Source: Gadus chalcogrammus
Lineage: Eukaryota; Chordata; Actinopteri; Gadiformes; Gadidae
NCBI RefSeq assembly: GCF_026213295.1
Contig: NC_079426.1
Coordinates: 22,799,543 to 22,863,542 of the forward strand
DNA length: 64,000 bases
Reading direction: 5' to 3'
Shown here: piece by piece, positions 1 to 11,330 of the stretch
Layout of the letters: each line of letters begins with the position of its first letter
Numbering within the stretch: the stretch's first letter is position 1
Program-made: the position numbers and the translations under genes
Notes under the pieces: model-generated
Database searches by the model: none
Told to the model about the DNA's origin: nothing
The model's input: the letters and a program-made list of their open reading frames with translations, nothing else

Positions 1-61
1 CGGAAAAAAGGTCGTTGACGAACATTTTTCGTCATATTTTTCGTTAACGAAATTAACACTG
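1..61. mobile_element. Right end of non-autonomous hAT element (copy 1)
   Basis: The window opens inside the right arm of the element that is complete at 22526-23841. It ends in the terminal inverted repeat AAATTAACACTG at 61 and is followed by CTGTGCCG at 62-69, the same 8-bp target duplication seen beside the complete copy. The rest lies upstream of the window. Confidence 0.8.
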
Positions 62-233
62 CTGTGCCGTAGACATTTTGGGTTCCGTCTGGGGGGGGAG
101 GTAGTTATTTGTGTTAAATTTAAAGAATCACATTGTGCTTTGAATGCATCTGACACGGGCGTCAACCAATCCCAGTTAAGATCACCATTCACAACAATTT
201 CATTATACTTTTCACCAGTGCGGACAATGATTT
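62..233 (-). pseudogene. LINE endonuclease fragment (copy 1)
   Basis: Read on the minus strand this encodes part of an APE-type endonuclease with the motif NGDLNWDWL, followed by SDAFKAQCDSLNL and NPKC. It belongs to the same LINE as the pieces at 10621-10780, 21569-22517 and 44012-44320. It is cut on one side by the hAT MITE and on the other by the Gypsy element, so it is not functional. The clade (L2- or CR1-like) is inferred only. Confidence 0.65.
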
Positions 234-292
234 CACGGTCTCTCCCACCAGATCCTAGCTTCCACTAGTACCTGCTCTCTGTCAGTCTTGTC
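234..292 (+). repeat. Deleted Gypsy 5' LTR remnant (copy 1)
   Basis: About 59 bp match the beginning of the 3' LTR at 10003 (CACGGTCTCT, CCAGATCCTAGC, CTGTCAGTCTTGTC). The sequence then jumps straight into the internal region, so roughly 550 bp of the LTR are lost. The equivalent in copy 2 is 24014-24072. Confidence 0.75.
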
Positions 293-445
293 GGAACCTG
301 AGGGAGGTTTCCGCGAGCCTAAGCCGGTTTGCCACTGCCCTTTCGTCCCTCGAATCACGGGTGGCACTTTTGAGTCCGTCCTCTGGCTCGTTCGCTGGTT
401 CCCCCCCTACGGTTCCGGTCATTCGCCGGGAGCCCTACGTTCCTA

Positions 446-880
446 GTGCCTCGACCCTGGGGCTTATCATGGCTTTCTTCTCTAGGTAGGATCGTTTTTT
501 CAGCAACAGCCGCTCACCTACGCCACCGAAACCTCCCGCATCGCCTACCTCATCGCCTGCCTTTGGGGGGCAGCGCTTACCTGGGCGATGTGGCGGAATT
601 TCGACCATCCAGTTCGGGGACGAGAGGCCGCTCAGCGTCTTCTGGATCTACGCCAGGGTTGCCACAGCGTGGCGGAGCTTGTGATCGATTTCCGGATCTA
701 CGCGGCAGAGAGTGGTTGGCGTGACGACGCATTGAGGGACGTTTTTCAGCGATCTCTGGCCGACCACCTACGGGATGAGATCGCGTTGCGGGACGAGCCG
801 TCCGATTGCGGGAGGGTGGGTCATATCCACCTCCACAGCCCCATGCGTCCGGGAATCGGACCGGCTTGGTCGTAATGGGA
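446..880 (+). pseudogene. Gypsy gag remnant (copy 1)
   Basis: The frame starting near 588 encodes a gag-capsid-like segment (FDHPVRGREAAQRLL, then SVAELVIDF and YAAESGW, then ALRDVFQRSL). This pattern is typical of fish sushi-type Gypsy gag proteins, which form the particle that packages element RNA. An overlapping frame from 446 continues the N-terminal side, which implies a frameshift. No intact zinc knuckle is visible before the protease frame takes over near 880. Confidence 0.65.
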
Positions 881-1570
881 GTTTACCGTTCGTGCTGCGT
901 TCCCAATTACACTAACTCACGTACCTTGCTCAAGGCCGCACTATCGTGGCAGAACCGCTCATTACACCTCTCCAACCTTGTAGATTCCGGAGCAGACAAG
1001 TGTTTTTTGGACCGAGAGGTGGCAAGACAGCTGGGAGTTGACATCATTCCACTCGACGTGTCAATGGAGGTGAGTGCTCTCAACGGAATGCACCTGGCCA
1101 GGATAGAGCATAAGACTGCTCCCTTGTCCCTGCTGCTTTCCGGGAACCATCAGGTGCAAATTTCGTTTCACCTCATTGATTCACCTCAGACTCCTTTGGT
1201 ACTGGGTCATCCCTGGCTTCGTCTTCATAACCCCAGTTTAGAGTGGACCTCCGGTAAGATCTCTGCTTGGAGTACCCATCGCTTATTGAGCTGCCTACGT
1301 TCTGCCTCAGCACCACAGCCCGTTCAGGAACCCAATCCTGGGGCACCAACTCACGTTGGTGCCCCAGGATTATCAAGATTCATTTCGGTATTCAGTCAAC
1401 AACACGCACTATCTCTGCCACCACATCGCCCGTACGATTGTGCTATTGACTTACTTCCTGGTTCCTCTCTCCCTAGCAGCCGCCTGTTTAACCTCTTGCG
1501 TCCTGAACGAGAGGCCATGGAGGTATATATCCGGGACTCTCTTGCTGCGGGGCTTATTCGTCCCTAATCC
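880..1570 (+). pseudogene. Gypsy aspartic protease region (copy 1)
   Basis: The frame 806-1567 carries the retropepsin active-site motif LVDSGADKCFLD near 978-1013 and the second conserved region LVLGHPWL near 1197. Downstream it should lead into the RT N-terminal linker, but the frame ends near 1567. Copy 2 has a one-base difference at the position corresponding to 1381, which moves it into another frame. The element protease would process the Gag-Pol polyprotein; here it is part of a broken ORF. Confidence 0.75.
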
Positions 1571-1599
1571 TCACCGGTAGGGGCAGGTTTTTTTTTCGT

Positions 1600-2680
1600 A
1601 GCAAAGCAGGACAAGACCCTTCGTCCCTGCATTAACTATAGGGGACTCAACGACATTACGATAAAGAACAAATATTCATTGCCTCTCATGGACTCAGCCT
1701 TTATTCCTATGCAGGGTGCTACCGCTTTCACTAAATTGGACCTTTGCCTACCCCTTGGTTCGCATCCGCGAAGGGGATGAGTGGAAGACGGGCTTCACTA
1801 CTCCGTTAGGTCACTTTGAATATCTGGTGATGCCTTTTGGACTTACCAATGCCCCTGCAGTATTTCAGGCCCTGGTCAATAAACTTTTGAGAGACATGCT
1901 CCATCAGTTTTGTTTTTGTGTACATTGATGACATTCTGATTTTCTCTCGGTCCCCTCGCAGAACACAAGCTGCATGTCCTTCAGGTCCTGCAGCGTCTCT
2001 TGGAGAATCGGCTGTTTGTCAAGGTGGAGAAATGCGAATTCCATGTGCCATCAGTGGCCTTCCTGGGATTCATCATCGGCCAGGGGAAGCTAGAGATGGA
2101 TCCAGGGAAGGTAACTGCTGTGACAGATTGGCCGGCCCCCACTAATCGTAAGCAACTCCAGCTTTTCCTGGATTTGCCAATTTCTACAGAAGGTTCACCA
2201 GGAACTACAGCCACATCGCTGCACCTCTCACAGCGCTCACTTCCGTCAAGTTGGCATTCAGATGGACCCCAGAGGCCGCAGTGGCCTTCGGGGTGTTGAA
2301 GCGTCGCTTCGTCTCTGCCCCGGTTCTCACGCAGCCTGATGGCAAGCTGCAATTCATGGTCGAGGTTGACGCATCGGACACCGGGGTTGGAGCAGTTTCG
2401 TCCCAGTGCTCAGCCATGGATGGTAAGCTTCACTCTTGTGCCTTCCTCTCTTGAGGGCTAACTCCCCCAGAGTGAACTACGACGTGGGAAAACAGGGAGC
2501 TCCTCGCCATCAAGCTCGCGCTGGAGGAGTGGCGTCACTGGCTGGAGGGAGCGGAGCTGCTGTTCATCATGTGGACAGACCATAAGAACTTAAGTTACAT
2601 CTAGTTCGCAAAGCGTCTCAACTCTCGCCAGGCCAGGTGGGCATTATTTTCTGGTCGTTTTAAGTTCTCCCTTTCTTATC
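1600..2680 (+). pseudogene. Gypsy reverse transcriptase and RNase H (copy 1)
   Basis: RT motifs in order: [13 protein letters not shown] (near 1635), [14 protein letters not shown] (near 1830) and the YIDDIL catalytic box (near 1920), then [10 protein letters not shown] and VAFLGFIIG. RNase H follows with [13 protein letters not shown] (near 2360) and WTDHKNL (near 2575). One extra T before the YIDD box and one extra C just after it shift the frame relative to copy 2. A TAG at 2602-2604 interrupts RNase H in both copies. Confidence 0.8.
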
Positions 2681-2689
2681 GCCCAGGTT

Positions 2690-4099
2690 CCCTCAGCACC
2701 AAGCCGGACGTTGGTCTGGAAGATCGAGTCCTTGGTGACCCAGGCCCAGGCTCACCAGGCCGATCCGGGTACTGGCCCTCCCGGTCGGTTGTTCGTCCCG
2801 GATGCAGTTCATTCGGACGTTCTGTAGTGTGGTCATTCGTCGAGGCTGGCTTGTCATCCCGAGATCACCCTCACCCTGGCTTTCCTGCACCACCATTTCT
2901 GGTGGCCTACCATGGAACGAGACACCCGGTCTTTCGTCGCCGCATGTGCCACCTGTGCACGCAGCAAGACATTCAACAAACCTCGGTCTGGACTGCTACG
3001 CCCGCTACCTATCCCAGTCGTTCCGTGGTCCAACATCGCTCTTGATTTCGTTACCGGTCTCCCCCCATCCAGAGGTAATAACACCATACTCACCATTATA
3101 GATCGGTTTTTCGAAGGCAGCCCACTTCGTCGCACTGCCCGTACTTCCCTCCGCGAGAGAGACCGCAGAACTCATAGTATCCCAGGTTTTCCGCATACAC
3201 GGCATCCCCGCTGACATCGTCGCTGACCGGGTTCCCAGTTCATCTCCCAGGTGTGGCGAGCATTCCGTTTGCCTCTGGGAACCACGGCCAGCCTCTCTTC
3301 TGGTTATCGTCCACAGAGCAACGGCCAGGCGGAACGGGCAAACCAGGAATTGGAAGGCATACTGCGCTGTGTCACAGCCGCCAATCCTGCCTCATGGAGC
3401 CTTCATCTTCCCTGGGTAGAGTACGTGCACAACACGCACCGTAATGACACTACCGGAATGTCCCCCTTTCTCTGCTCTCCTGGGCTACCAGCCCCCGCTG
3501 TTTGTCTCGCAGGAGGCAGAGATTGCTGTACCCTCGGGTCGGGCCCATATCCTACCGATGCCAACGCACATGGAACAAGGCTCGGGCTGCGCTGCTTCGG
3601 GCGTCTACCCGCTCCCAACGACAGGCCAACCGCCACCAGACACCGGCGCCCCAGTACGTTCCCGGTCAGAAGGTCTGGCTCTCAACGAAGGACCCTCCGT
3701 TGAAGTAGCCATCTCAGAAGCTTGCGCCCCGGTTTGTTGGTCCTTTTGAGATCGAGGCATCATTAATCCTTGTGCTGGGCGTCTCCCGGCTTCCTCCCTC
3801 TCTTCGGGTTCATCCCACCTTTCATGTTTTCAGTTCTTGAATCCTGTCACCCTCCTGTCCTCCTGGCGGTCGCTACGCCTGCTCCACCTCCGCCGTGCCA
3901 TCATTGACAATCACCAGTTGTGGACTGTCCAGCGGTTGCTGGATGTCTGCCCGAGGGGGCGCTGGATTTCAGATGCCTGGGTGGACTGGAGGGTTACGGA
4001 CCAAACACCGGCAATGGTTGTCCGCGGAGTATGATCATGGAAGACACATAATTTCAGACTTCCACCACAAGCTCATCCTACTGCAGAAGATGTCCGCCA
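2690..4099 (+). pseudogene. Gypsy integrase and chromodomain (copy 1)
   Basis: The integrase zinc-binding end reads [13 protein letters not shown] near 2950. The catalytic core is suggested by [10 protein letters not shown] near 3045 and by [16 protein letters not shown] near 3295-3345. The C-terminal part ends in a chromodomain-like stretch (WTVQRLLDV near 3928). Compared with copy 2 there are many single-base indels between about 3470 and 4190, so no long frame survives. The first base of the inserted hAT element is at 4109. Confidence 0.75.
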
Positions 4100-5898
4100 G
4101 GTGGCGTCCAGGGCCGAGTGAGACTCATTTTCAGCCTGGAGTTCATGCCTCAGACCACGTCCCACTTATTAGATCACAACCCTATTGATATTAAAATAAC
4201 GTAACGTATTAACTTTACATGTTAAGCATACATATAGCGCACTGTTCTCTAAAGCCTTGTAATTCTGTGGTATTTTTTCTAAATAATTCCAATTCACGCT
4301 GGAAGTAATGGTTGCTTCACAATGGGGATTTATTGAACATGAGTGCACATCTCCACCATTATTATTTGCAACACAACATCCTTTTCAACAAATTATAAAA
4401 GAATAAATAAAATAGTACACATTCATTTGAAAAAAAAAAAAAAAGGGTTGCACTCTAATAACATAATTAGAAACTACAGATTACACAAATACAACATCAG
4501 CATGTCCTTTTCTGCAATATCAAATATCAAGCAATTTAGTGTTCAGATATCTAATCCTTAAACATGAACAAAGAATAAATAAGTATTGCACTGTTCTCTG
4601 CAAGTTTGTTATTCAAAGTAAACATAACTTTCTAATGATGCCATTATCTGTTTTTCCTCTGCACAAGAATAGTGTCAAAGAAACATGGCCATCCCTAAAA
4701 CATTAATAAACGCCTGAGCAGTGCACTGGTCTCTGCGACTTTGTTTATTACAGTATCATTGTGCAAAGACATGAGAATTTCTTTCTCAGTGCACATGAGC
4801 ATGAATGCCTCAAGTTTCTTCTCGGTCAAAGTGCTCCTGAGTCGGTTTTTTATGAATTTCACTGTTGAGAAACTTCTCTCACAGCCTACTTGTGTGATGG
4901 ACAGTGTTAATAGCAACCTGTAGGCCAGTCCAATAACATGGTAGGCATTAATTAGCAGATTGTACTGAGAGAGGATGAGATGAACACAAATTACACCGTT
5001 TTTACAGGACGAACAAGTTTTGCTCTCTAGTTCAACATCCTGCTGTTCCATGGAAGGATCCGCCTCACTTCCTTGTGGCATTTCACTAGCTGTCCTGACA
5101 GTGTAACCCTCCAGAGGGGACATCTTAAGTCTGTCCCACTGACCTGCAAGGCTGTAGAGTTCACTACATAATGTGCCAACTGTAGCTCTATCGTCAAACT
5201 TAAGCAGACATTTGCTTATTTCGTCCAGAGCCGAGCTGGGGAGTCCATTTTCCTTCACATGAGTACAATTTCCAGGGTCTAGAAATCTTCTATGGATACT
5301 GTCTGTCACTGTGTACACTATGACATTGTTAACTTTGACCTTGAAGTCAGTATCAGCTGATGCTAGCATCTCATCTTCTGCAAGCTCTCCTGGCATTCTT
5401 TTTCTCTTCCTCCTCTTGCAACTTTTCATTAGCCCACTTCACAAACTCATCAGCTGCACACTTAACTCCTTCAAAGTCCCAAGCACACTCCCTGAGACCC
5501 TCCTCTGTCCCCTCAACCAAACTTTGTGCTGTGATGATATCCATTCCCCTTGTCTGTAAGTATTTTGAGAGAGGGGATGTCTGCTCAAAAATGCGAAGGA
5601 AAGTTTGTGCAGTGAGCATACCTCAAAAGGCCTTCTATGAATCCCTTTGCCTTGGCCCTCACAGTTGGCTGTTGTGTTCTGTCATCTACAATGGTGTGCA
5701 AAGTCATAAGCACTTCAAGAAACAAGGCTCCCTGAGGATTCCCAAAGCACCCAAACCCTTTACTTAGTGCCTGATCCTTAGCCCACCACCTAGTTTGCCC
5801 GATTGGGCACAGTCTTCTGTGATGCTTGTCCTTACTGATCTCTTCCCACTTTCGCATGCACTTGTATGACTCTCCTGGGAAAACTGCTATATCATTAA

Positions 5899-7311
5899 CA
5901 GTGTTGGGAACGTTACTTTAAAAAAGTAATTAGTTATAGTTACTCACTACTGAATTACTCTATATAAAAGTAACTAGTTACCAGGGAAAGTAACTATTTA
6001 CGTTACTTTAAAAAAAAAAGAAAGTTCCTATATTTGAAAGATTTGGATTTTTCTGAGCAGTTTTCACTTGGCCTGAATGTGTTAAATGGTTGAACTGCCC
6101 ATTCAAGGCCCTGATATGCTTCCAACTGAGGCCCCGTCCACACTAACCCGGGTAAATCTACAAATGCATCAATAATCCTCCGTTTAGTCCTTCCGTCCAA
6201 ACTAAAACAGAGAATTCCGACGCTGAAAACGATGCTTTTCGAAAACGATCGCTGAGATGGATAAATGTGAAACCGATGGGTTTGCGTTGTAGTGTGGACA
6301 GACGGAGGCTTTCAGAAACGATGACGTTCGATTGCCATGACACTGCCATGACACTGCCACAAGCTTGCGCTATAGACCGAGAAGCTCATCAAAAGAATGG
6401 CAGGTGAAATGCAAATGAGGATCTCTCTGTACATTGTACTAATTTATCTCCAGAAACAACTCGACATATTGAGTCAAACATAATCGTTGCTCCAACGCCG
6501 GAGGCGAGCGCTGTACTTAATGTTCTTAAGTGATGGTATAAAAAAACGAAAGACGACAGTTCAAACCGTCGCCTACTTGAAGCGGCGTTTCTGGACAAGA
6601 CCGGGTCGAAAATGATTAACCAGCTGATCAACTGTGAATATCATCTGATCGTGCGCCTGTAATCTTAACAGAGAGGGGTGGCGGAGTAACGTAACCATGA
6701 CAACAACTGTTTATCAAAATGATTTCTGTTTGGAACGTGGATGCAAAACATTGTGAAAACGATATTAAAACGATAGTGTGGACGGTCATCTTTTTCATTG
6801 TGGATGGGCGTTTTTACATTTACCCGGGTTAGTGTGGATGGGGCCTGGATTTCAATTTACTTGGTTGCAAAGGCTGTGGAACATCTGCCAGATACTACAG
6901 AAAATTCCAACTTTTCATCTGATTGCTCCGTACTCGCCATTTCTGCTGCTTCATCGATTCGGTTTGGTGTGTGCGTTTGCGTGTGTGTGGCGCGCGTGTC
7001 CTGGCTTGTGTGTAAAAACACTGGCTCCGATTGGCCACCATGAAACATGACTCTGCCTTAGCCAATCATAATCGCTTATCTCGTTGTTAAACCACCCGGT
7101 CTCCTCACTAGCAGTTTGTGTTTGGAGCCAGGGATGCGTTCGGATTACGCAGTTTATTCAATCAATTCATAGTAACGCACTGCATTTTTCGTACAGTAAC
7201 GGTAACGGCGTTGTAACGACGGAAATAGTAATTAGTTAGAATACCCTGTTACTGAAATAATAACGGCGTTACATAACGCCGTTCTTTTAAACGGCGCTAT
7301 TCCCAACACTG
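5899..7311. mobile_element. Non-autonomous hAT MITE inside hAT transposase (copy 1)
   Basis: Ends are CAGTGTTGGGAACG and the inverse CCCAACACTG, flanked by a perfect 8-bp duplication ATCATTAA (5891-5898 and 7312-7319). The 1.41-kb body has no transposase frame. It interrupts the host transposase ORF between the segments ending SLLND and beginning IAVFPG on the minus strand. It is itself interrupted at 6129-6846. Confidence 0.9.
6129..6846 (+). mobile_element. PIF/Harbinger-like MITE nested in hAT MITE (copy 1)
   Basis: A 28-bp inverted repeat begins GGCCCCGTCCACACTAACCC at 6130 and is mirrored at 6818-6845. The interior plus strand from 6398 encodes a short Arg-rich stretch (LLQRRRRALYL, then YLKRRFWTRPG) like the N-terminus of fish Harbinger transposases, but with stops. 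No clean target duplication is visible (TGA versus TGG at best). The superfamily assignment is an inference. Confidence 0.6.
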
Positions 7312-9971
7312 ATCATTAAGCAGCGAAAAGAGGCATGCACTTTCCACAACACTGCCTGTTGTGTCTGCCAGTACAAGATTCAAAATATGTGCATAACACC
7401 ATAGATGAATCTGATTGGGGGACTGCTCAGAGAGGAATGTAGAAAACCCCCGATACAGTCCCCGCATATTAGCTGCTCCATCTGTGGAGTTGCCCACAGA
7501 TGTGCCAATATCGATATTAAGCTACTGTAGCACCTTCTTCAGGAGCTCTGCAAAATGCTGCCCTGTAGATGACTCACACTCCACCATAGCAATCAGTCTT
7601 TCATGAATGACATCTGTTACATATCTGAGGATGATGGAGCACTGGTCTTTGATGATATCTTGTGTGGTGTCAATTTGGACTGAAAAAATGCCAGCTTGTC
7701 TTACTTCTTCGGCTATAGTGGCCTTTATCAGTTGGCTGATGACATCCACGACTTTATTGAATGTGTCTTTTGACAGCAGTGTAACTAGAGACCCTCTGCC
7801 TTTTGCACCAGTTTCATGTTGCTTCCTGCTGTTTTCTATGCAAGTGTTTACATGTTGTGGTAGGCAAATGTCATATCCACTCATATCCAAGAGTAGAATC
7901 AACTCTAGGATGTTGCCATGATTAACAGCAATGTTTTCTAAGCAGTAACCTGCCTCCTCATCTCCCCTGTAGCTAAGGCCACATTTGCCGATAACTTTAA
8001 TAACGTCCACAATTCGCTCCATCACCTGACGTTTCTGTTTCACTTGGTCAGCACGCAATGACATTTGGTTGCCAGTCAACAGGCTTTTCACATCTGCCTT
8101 TTGTACATTCAGAAAGTAAGCATCTGCACTATCTCTGTGTGTCTTTTTTTCGTGTTCCATTATTCTTTGGTGAATGTGTTTCCATTCTTTCATGCCTCTC
8201 TTTATGAAAGGGCCATCAGTAACCAGAGGTGCAAATGCAGACAAACAGAGCAGTACAGAGACAGATTTTTTTCGCAGTAAGTCAGCCACTTGCGGTTGGT
8301 TCCATATTTGCTGTTGAAAACTTTTGGTATTGCAATATTAGGGGTTTGTTGAGGATGATAAGAAAAAAACATATGCATATCCTGTGACTGAGGGCAAGCA
8401 AAGTAGTCAAAACTATCAACAGACTCATCTTCATCTGTCTCATTCCTATCTTTCGGTTCAGGGTTCTGCTGCTGAGCTGCTGCCTCCACTTCCACCAGTT
8501 TCCCTAGACTTTCCTGCACGTATCACATAAAAACAAATAATCTGTAGGGCTTTAGCATATTTGACATGGAAAACACGTTTTAACTGAACCAATTAAGATT
8601 TTTTTCAATGGCAAAATAGGCAGGCTTATTCCATATTACTATTACTAATGATCAAAAGTATAACGGGCCACTACTATCATTTGGGCATAGAAAGTGGTTT
8701 TATTGGAACTGATGCTTGCTTGTTCACACACTAGCTCACCTGTTTCTTCCTCACCACTGGCTCCTGGCTCTGACTCTAAATCATAAAAATGGTCATAAAT
8801 CTCGTCTCAAATCTACCCTTTTTCAAGTCAAAAATTCAAGTCAGTTTCATATTGTAGTGCTGAATGATCTATCGTCATCAATTGCAATCTGCGTCCAATC
8901 AGCGTACGGAGGGAGTGGCTGAGAACAATGACGTTAAAGTCAGCTCTCGTTTACGGACATCTTCATGCACGGTGTTTGGTTTGTTTACAGCCTGCGCGCA
9001 ACGTGATTCCCGGCCAAACGTTAGCGATTGATTGGTTATGGCAGATCCAATAGTTTTAAACTTCAACAGACACCCGTCTTCAAGTGAGTTAACGTTTGTC
9101 AATTGAGTAGGTCCAGACGCTCTGTGCAAATGAAATGAAGTATGAGTCTGGTAGGACCAGGCTAGGTCTACACCATACTCTTCATTATATTAATTCTAAT
9201 AATATTCACTTAATGAGCAATCCTACCTGCACACTCTGGACCTGTGGGCTCATGGCTGGTGCTTGGTGATGCATCTTGTATCTGAGGGGCTACAAGACAA
9301 AGTTTGTGGCCAGTTATGTGGCGTTGCATCATATATTATTTAAATTATGTAACGCTAGGTTAGACAGGCTATATGTTACAACGCTTCGCAATTCATTGAC
9401 TTGATAGGCTAATTAATTCACTTGATCAGTGCAGGTAAAGTTAATTTTGTTCAACATCTTGTCTTACCCGTTTCATCGTCTTCATTGGTCGTTTCAGACC
9501 GCGAGTACGTTTGATTGAAAAAGCTACAGATTTTTGCACATTTGGCTGCATGTGTCTCCAGGGCTTTTCTCTTTTTAATCCTCGTTTTTTCTGCACCACC
9601 CTTGCTCTTTTTATTTTCCATTTTGCATTATTATTTTCCTTGCACTTCTGGGGTTGGAGCTAGGCTACAAACACCACTGAAAGTGTGCGGTGTGCACGGA
9701 CGTTATGTCAGGCGTCTGTTTCTTGTTGGTGGACGTGCCCTTAACCTGCGTCCGCGTCCCAGTTTCATTGACATGATCAAACAGACGGCCAGCTCCCTGA
9801 TATGATGACAGATGACAAAAGAAAAGAGCTACAAGTGGAGACGGCCCAGCGACAGCGGCAACAGCATACACGTGATACCCACTCAGTGACATGACTGGCC
9901 CTCGCGGCCCAAAACTTAGACCGGCCCACCGGGAATTGTCCCGGTCCTCCCGATTAGCTACTCTGGGCCTG

Positions 9972-10002
9972 GGTGGCGTCCATAGAGGGGGGGGGAGGGT
10001 AC
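9972..10002 (+). promoter_or_regulatory. Gypsy polypurine tract
   Basis: AGAGGGGGGGGGAGGG lies directly before the TG of the 3' LTR at 10003. This is the expected position of the primer for plus-strand DNA synthesis. The equivalent in copy 2 ends at 33771. Confidence 0.7.
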
Positions 10003-10620
10003 TGTCACGGTCTCTCGAACCAGATCCTAGCTTCCACTAGTACCGCTCTCTGTCAGTCTTGTCTGTCCCTGTTTGTTGCTCTTTCAGTGTTTCATGTGCG
10101 GGGGCGTGGCCTCCGCATTCCAGCACAGTTCCCCGATCCAACCTCGTTGATCACCGCACCTGACAGTCATCTCCAATCAGGATCACCAGTATATCTACCC
10201 CAGCCTTCCAACCATTCGTCGCCAGATCGTCAGTTGTACTTACCCTGTTGAGTAGCTTCCTGATTCTTCATATCCTGTGTTCCTAGTGTTCTAGTTTACT
10301 CGTTTTCAAGTCTGCACATCCCTAATACTTCTGTCTCTCCACCAGTCATCACCATCATAACGATACTTCAACCCTGCTCTACTGCCGGAGTACCACCATC
10401 ATCATCGAATCGTCGGGTGGCTGTCGGTTCGGCTGCCAGCCGACTCATCCAACCCCGGTTCGGACTACCCGGTCCGTGGATTCAGGATTATCCCTAACGG
10501 GTGCAACCACCAGCACCAACCTTAATCAACCGTGGACTAATAAACTGTTCAACTGTTTCCGTTCTCGTCTGTGGTCATTTGTGGCGTGCGTTTGGGTCCA
10601 CCCTGTCTTGAATCGTAACA
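10003..10620 (+). repeat. Gypsy 3' LTR (copy 1)
   Basis: A 618-bp LTR running TGTCACGG to CGTAACA (TG..CA ends) right after the polypurine tract. An AATAAA polyadenylation signal lies at 10539-10544. It differs from the copy 2 LTR (33772-34391) by a modest number of substitutions and short indels, concentrated at about 10275-10510. Confidence 0.8.
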
Positions 10621-10780
10621 AATTAGTTACCTATTGCAGATGGAGGCCTATACAACCAACTATCATGATATGATGGTCTTTCGAAAAATGTAAGGCCAGA
10701 AGCTCAAATTGTTTACCGAAGGATTCAGTGAGCACTAAATTAACATTCAATTTTCGTTTGGCACAAATAGCAACACCACC
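10621..10780 (-). pseudogene. LINE endonuclease fragment between Gypsy and BEL (copy 1)
   Basis: On the minus strand it reads GGVAICAKRKLNVNL, then KQFELLALHF, then a degraded VVGCYRPPSA-type motif, all typical of LINE endonuclease. The frame would join the piece at 62-233 if the Gypsy were removed, showing that the Gypsy inserted into the LINE. Confidence 0.65.
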
Positions 10781-10787
10781 CCCCTTA

Positions 10788-10979
10788 TAGTGGCTTTTTT
10801 GCCAAGATTAGAAGCCACTATAGGAGCGAGGTAGACGCGCATCCAAAACCAAAGTAAAGCAATCTGATTCGAAGTTTAAACAAAAATGCTTTATTAAATA
10901 AACCTTCAAAAAAAATATTTGTCTTCGTTATTATTAGTTTTCATTGCATTATTGCCATATTTCCATTATGGCTCCAACA
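10788..10979 (-). repeat. BEL 3' LTR, short form (copy 1)
   Basis: Reads on the minus strand from TGTTGGAGCCAT to AGCCACTA. About 192 bp, roughly half of the 5' LTR at 43622-44004. It contains the palindrome TAGTGGCTTTTTTGCC / AGAAGCCACTA near one end and AATAAAGCATTTTT on the minus strand. Confidence 0.7.
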
Positions 10980-11330
10980 TACCAGCCCCTAATTGTTGAC
11001 GGGTAGCAAGACAATTAATCAATTAAATAAGTAGCCAAAGCAAACAATCTCATGAATTGACAAACACAGCATACACTTCATAGCCCATCAGAGTCCATAG
11101 ATCATAAATTCATTATAATCCAATCCTTGGGAAGAAAAAAGTAACCCATATAAAAAAGAAGTAATCCTTTTGGAAAAAGTAATCCTTGGAAATCCATGCA
11201 TGTATTTATGGGCAAAGGGGTTCAAAAATCAATGAAATGTGTGAGTGCAAGTATGGGAAATGAGAAACGCAAGGTTCAGGGGAATGTGTGCAGGTGTGTG
11301 TTTCTGTTAACAATCACAACTCCATCACAC

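Larger units (their letters stand above)
4695..9621 (-). pseudogene. hAT-family transposase, multi-exon, disrupted (copy 1)
   Basis: Reads right to left. Exon 1 is 9621-9468 (ATG at 9621; donor GTAAG). Small exons follow at about 9289-9227 and 8775-8740 with clean GT/AG borders, and a long exon starts near 8516. The N-terminal zinc-finger-like region has YFACPQSQD and KWLTYCEKNLSLYCSVC. The catalytic region has IDTTQD, STDGAANM and LWCYAHILNLVL. The C-terminal hAT dimerisation domain has GCERSFSTVKFIKNRLRS (near 4870). The pattern resembles the ZMYM1-like/TTF-type fish hAT group. A frameshift near 8240, a stop near 7522 and the MITE insertion break it. The phase at the last intron does not fit, so that border is uncertain. 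Confidence 0.75.
4109..9971 (-). mobile_element. hAT DNA transposon with intron-containing transposase (copy 1)
   Basis: Inserted in the 3' part of the Gypsy element. The ends are CAGGGCC at the left and GGGCCTG at the right, flanked by the 8-bp duplication GGTGGCGT (4100-4107 and 9972-9979). An extra C sits at the left junction in this copy; copy 2 is exact. The transposase reads on the minus strand. A hAT MITE at 5899-7311 disrupts it. Confidence 0.85.
234..10620 (+). mobile_element. Ty3/Gypsy LTR retrotransposon with chromodomain (copy 1)
   Basis: A chromovirus-type Gypsy element inserted in a LINE endonuclease region. It has a short 5' LTR remnant (234-292), gag, protease, RT, RNase H, integrase and chromodomain remnants (446-4099), a 5.86-kb hAT insertion (4109-9971), a polypurine tract and a 618-bp 3' LTR starting TGTCACGG and ending CGTAACA. 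Most of the 5' LTR and the expected primer binding site are missing. Frameshifts and in-frame stops occur throughout, so it cannot be autonomous. Confidence 0.85.

Noticed and set aside
9515..9805. Plus-strand hydrophobic frame resembling a membrane protein
   Set aside because: The opposite strand carries exon 1 of the hAT transposase with a correct splice donor; the plus frame is incidental, as is its twin at 33283-33573.
234..10620. Gypsy read as an intact endogenous element
   Set aside because: The 5' LTR is deleted, the hAT insertion removes continuity with the 3' end, and stops and frameshifts occur in every domain.
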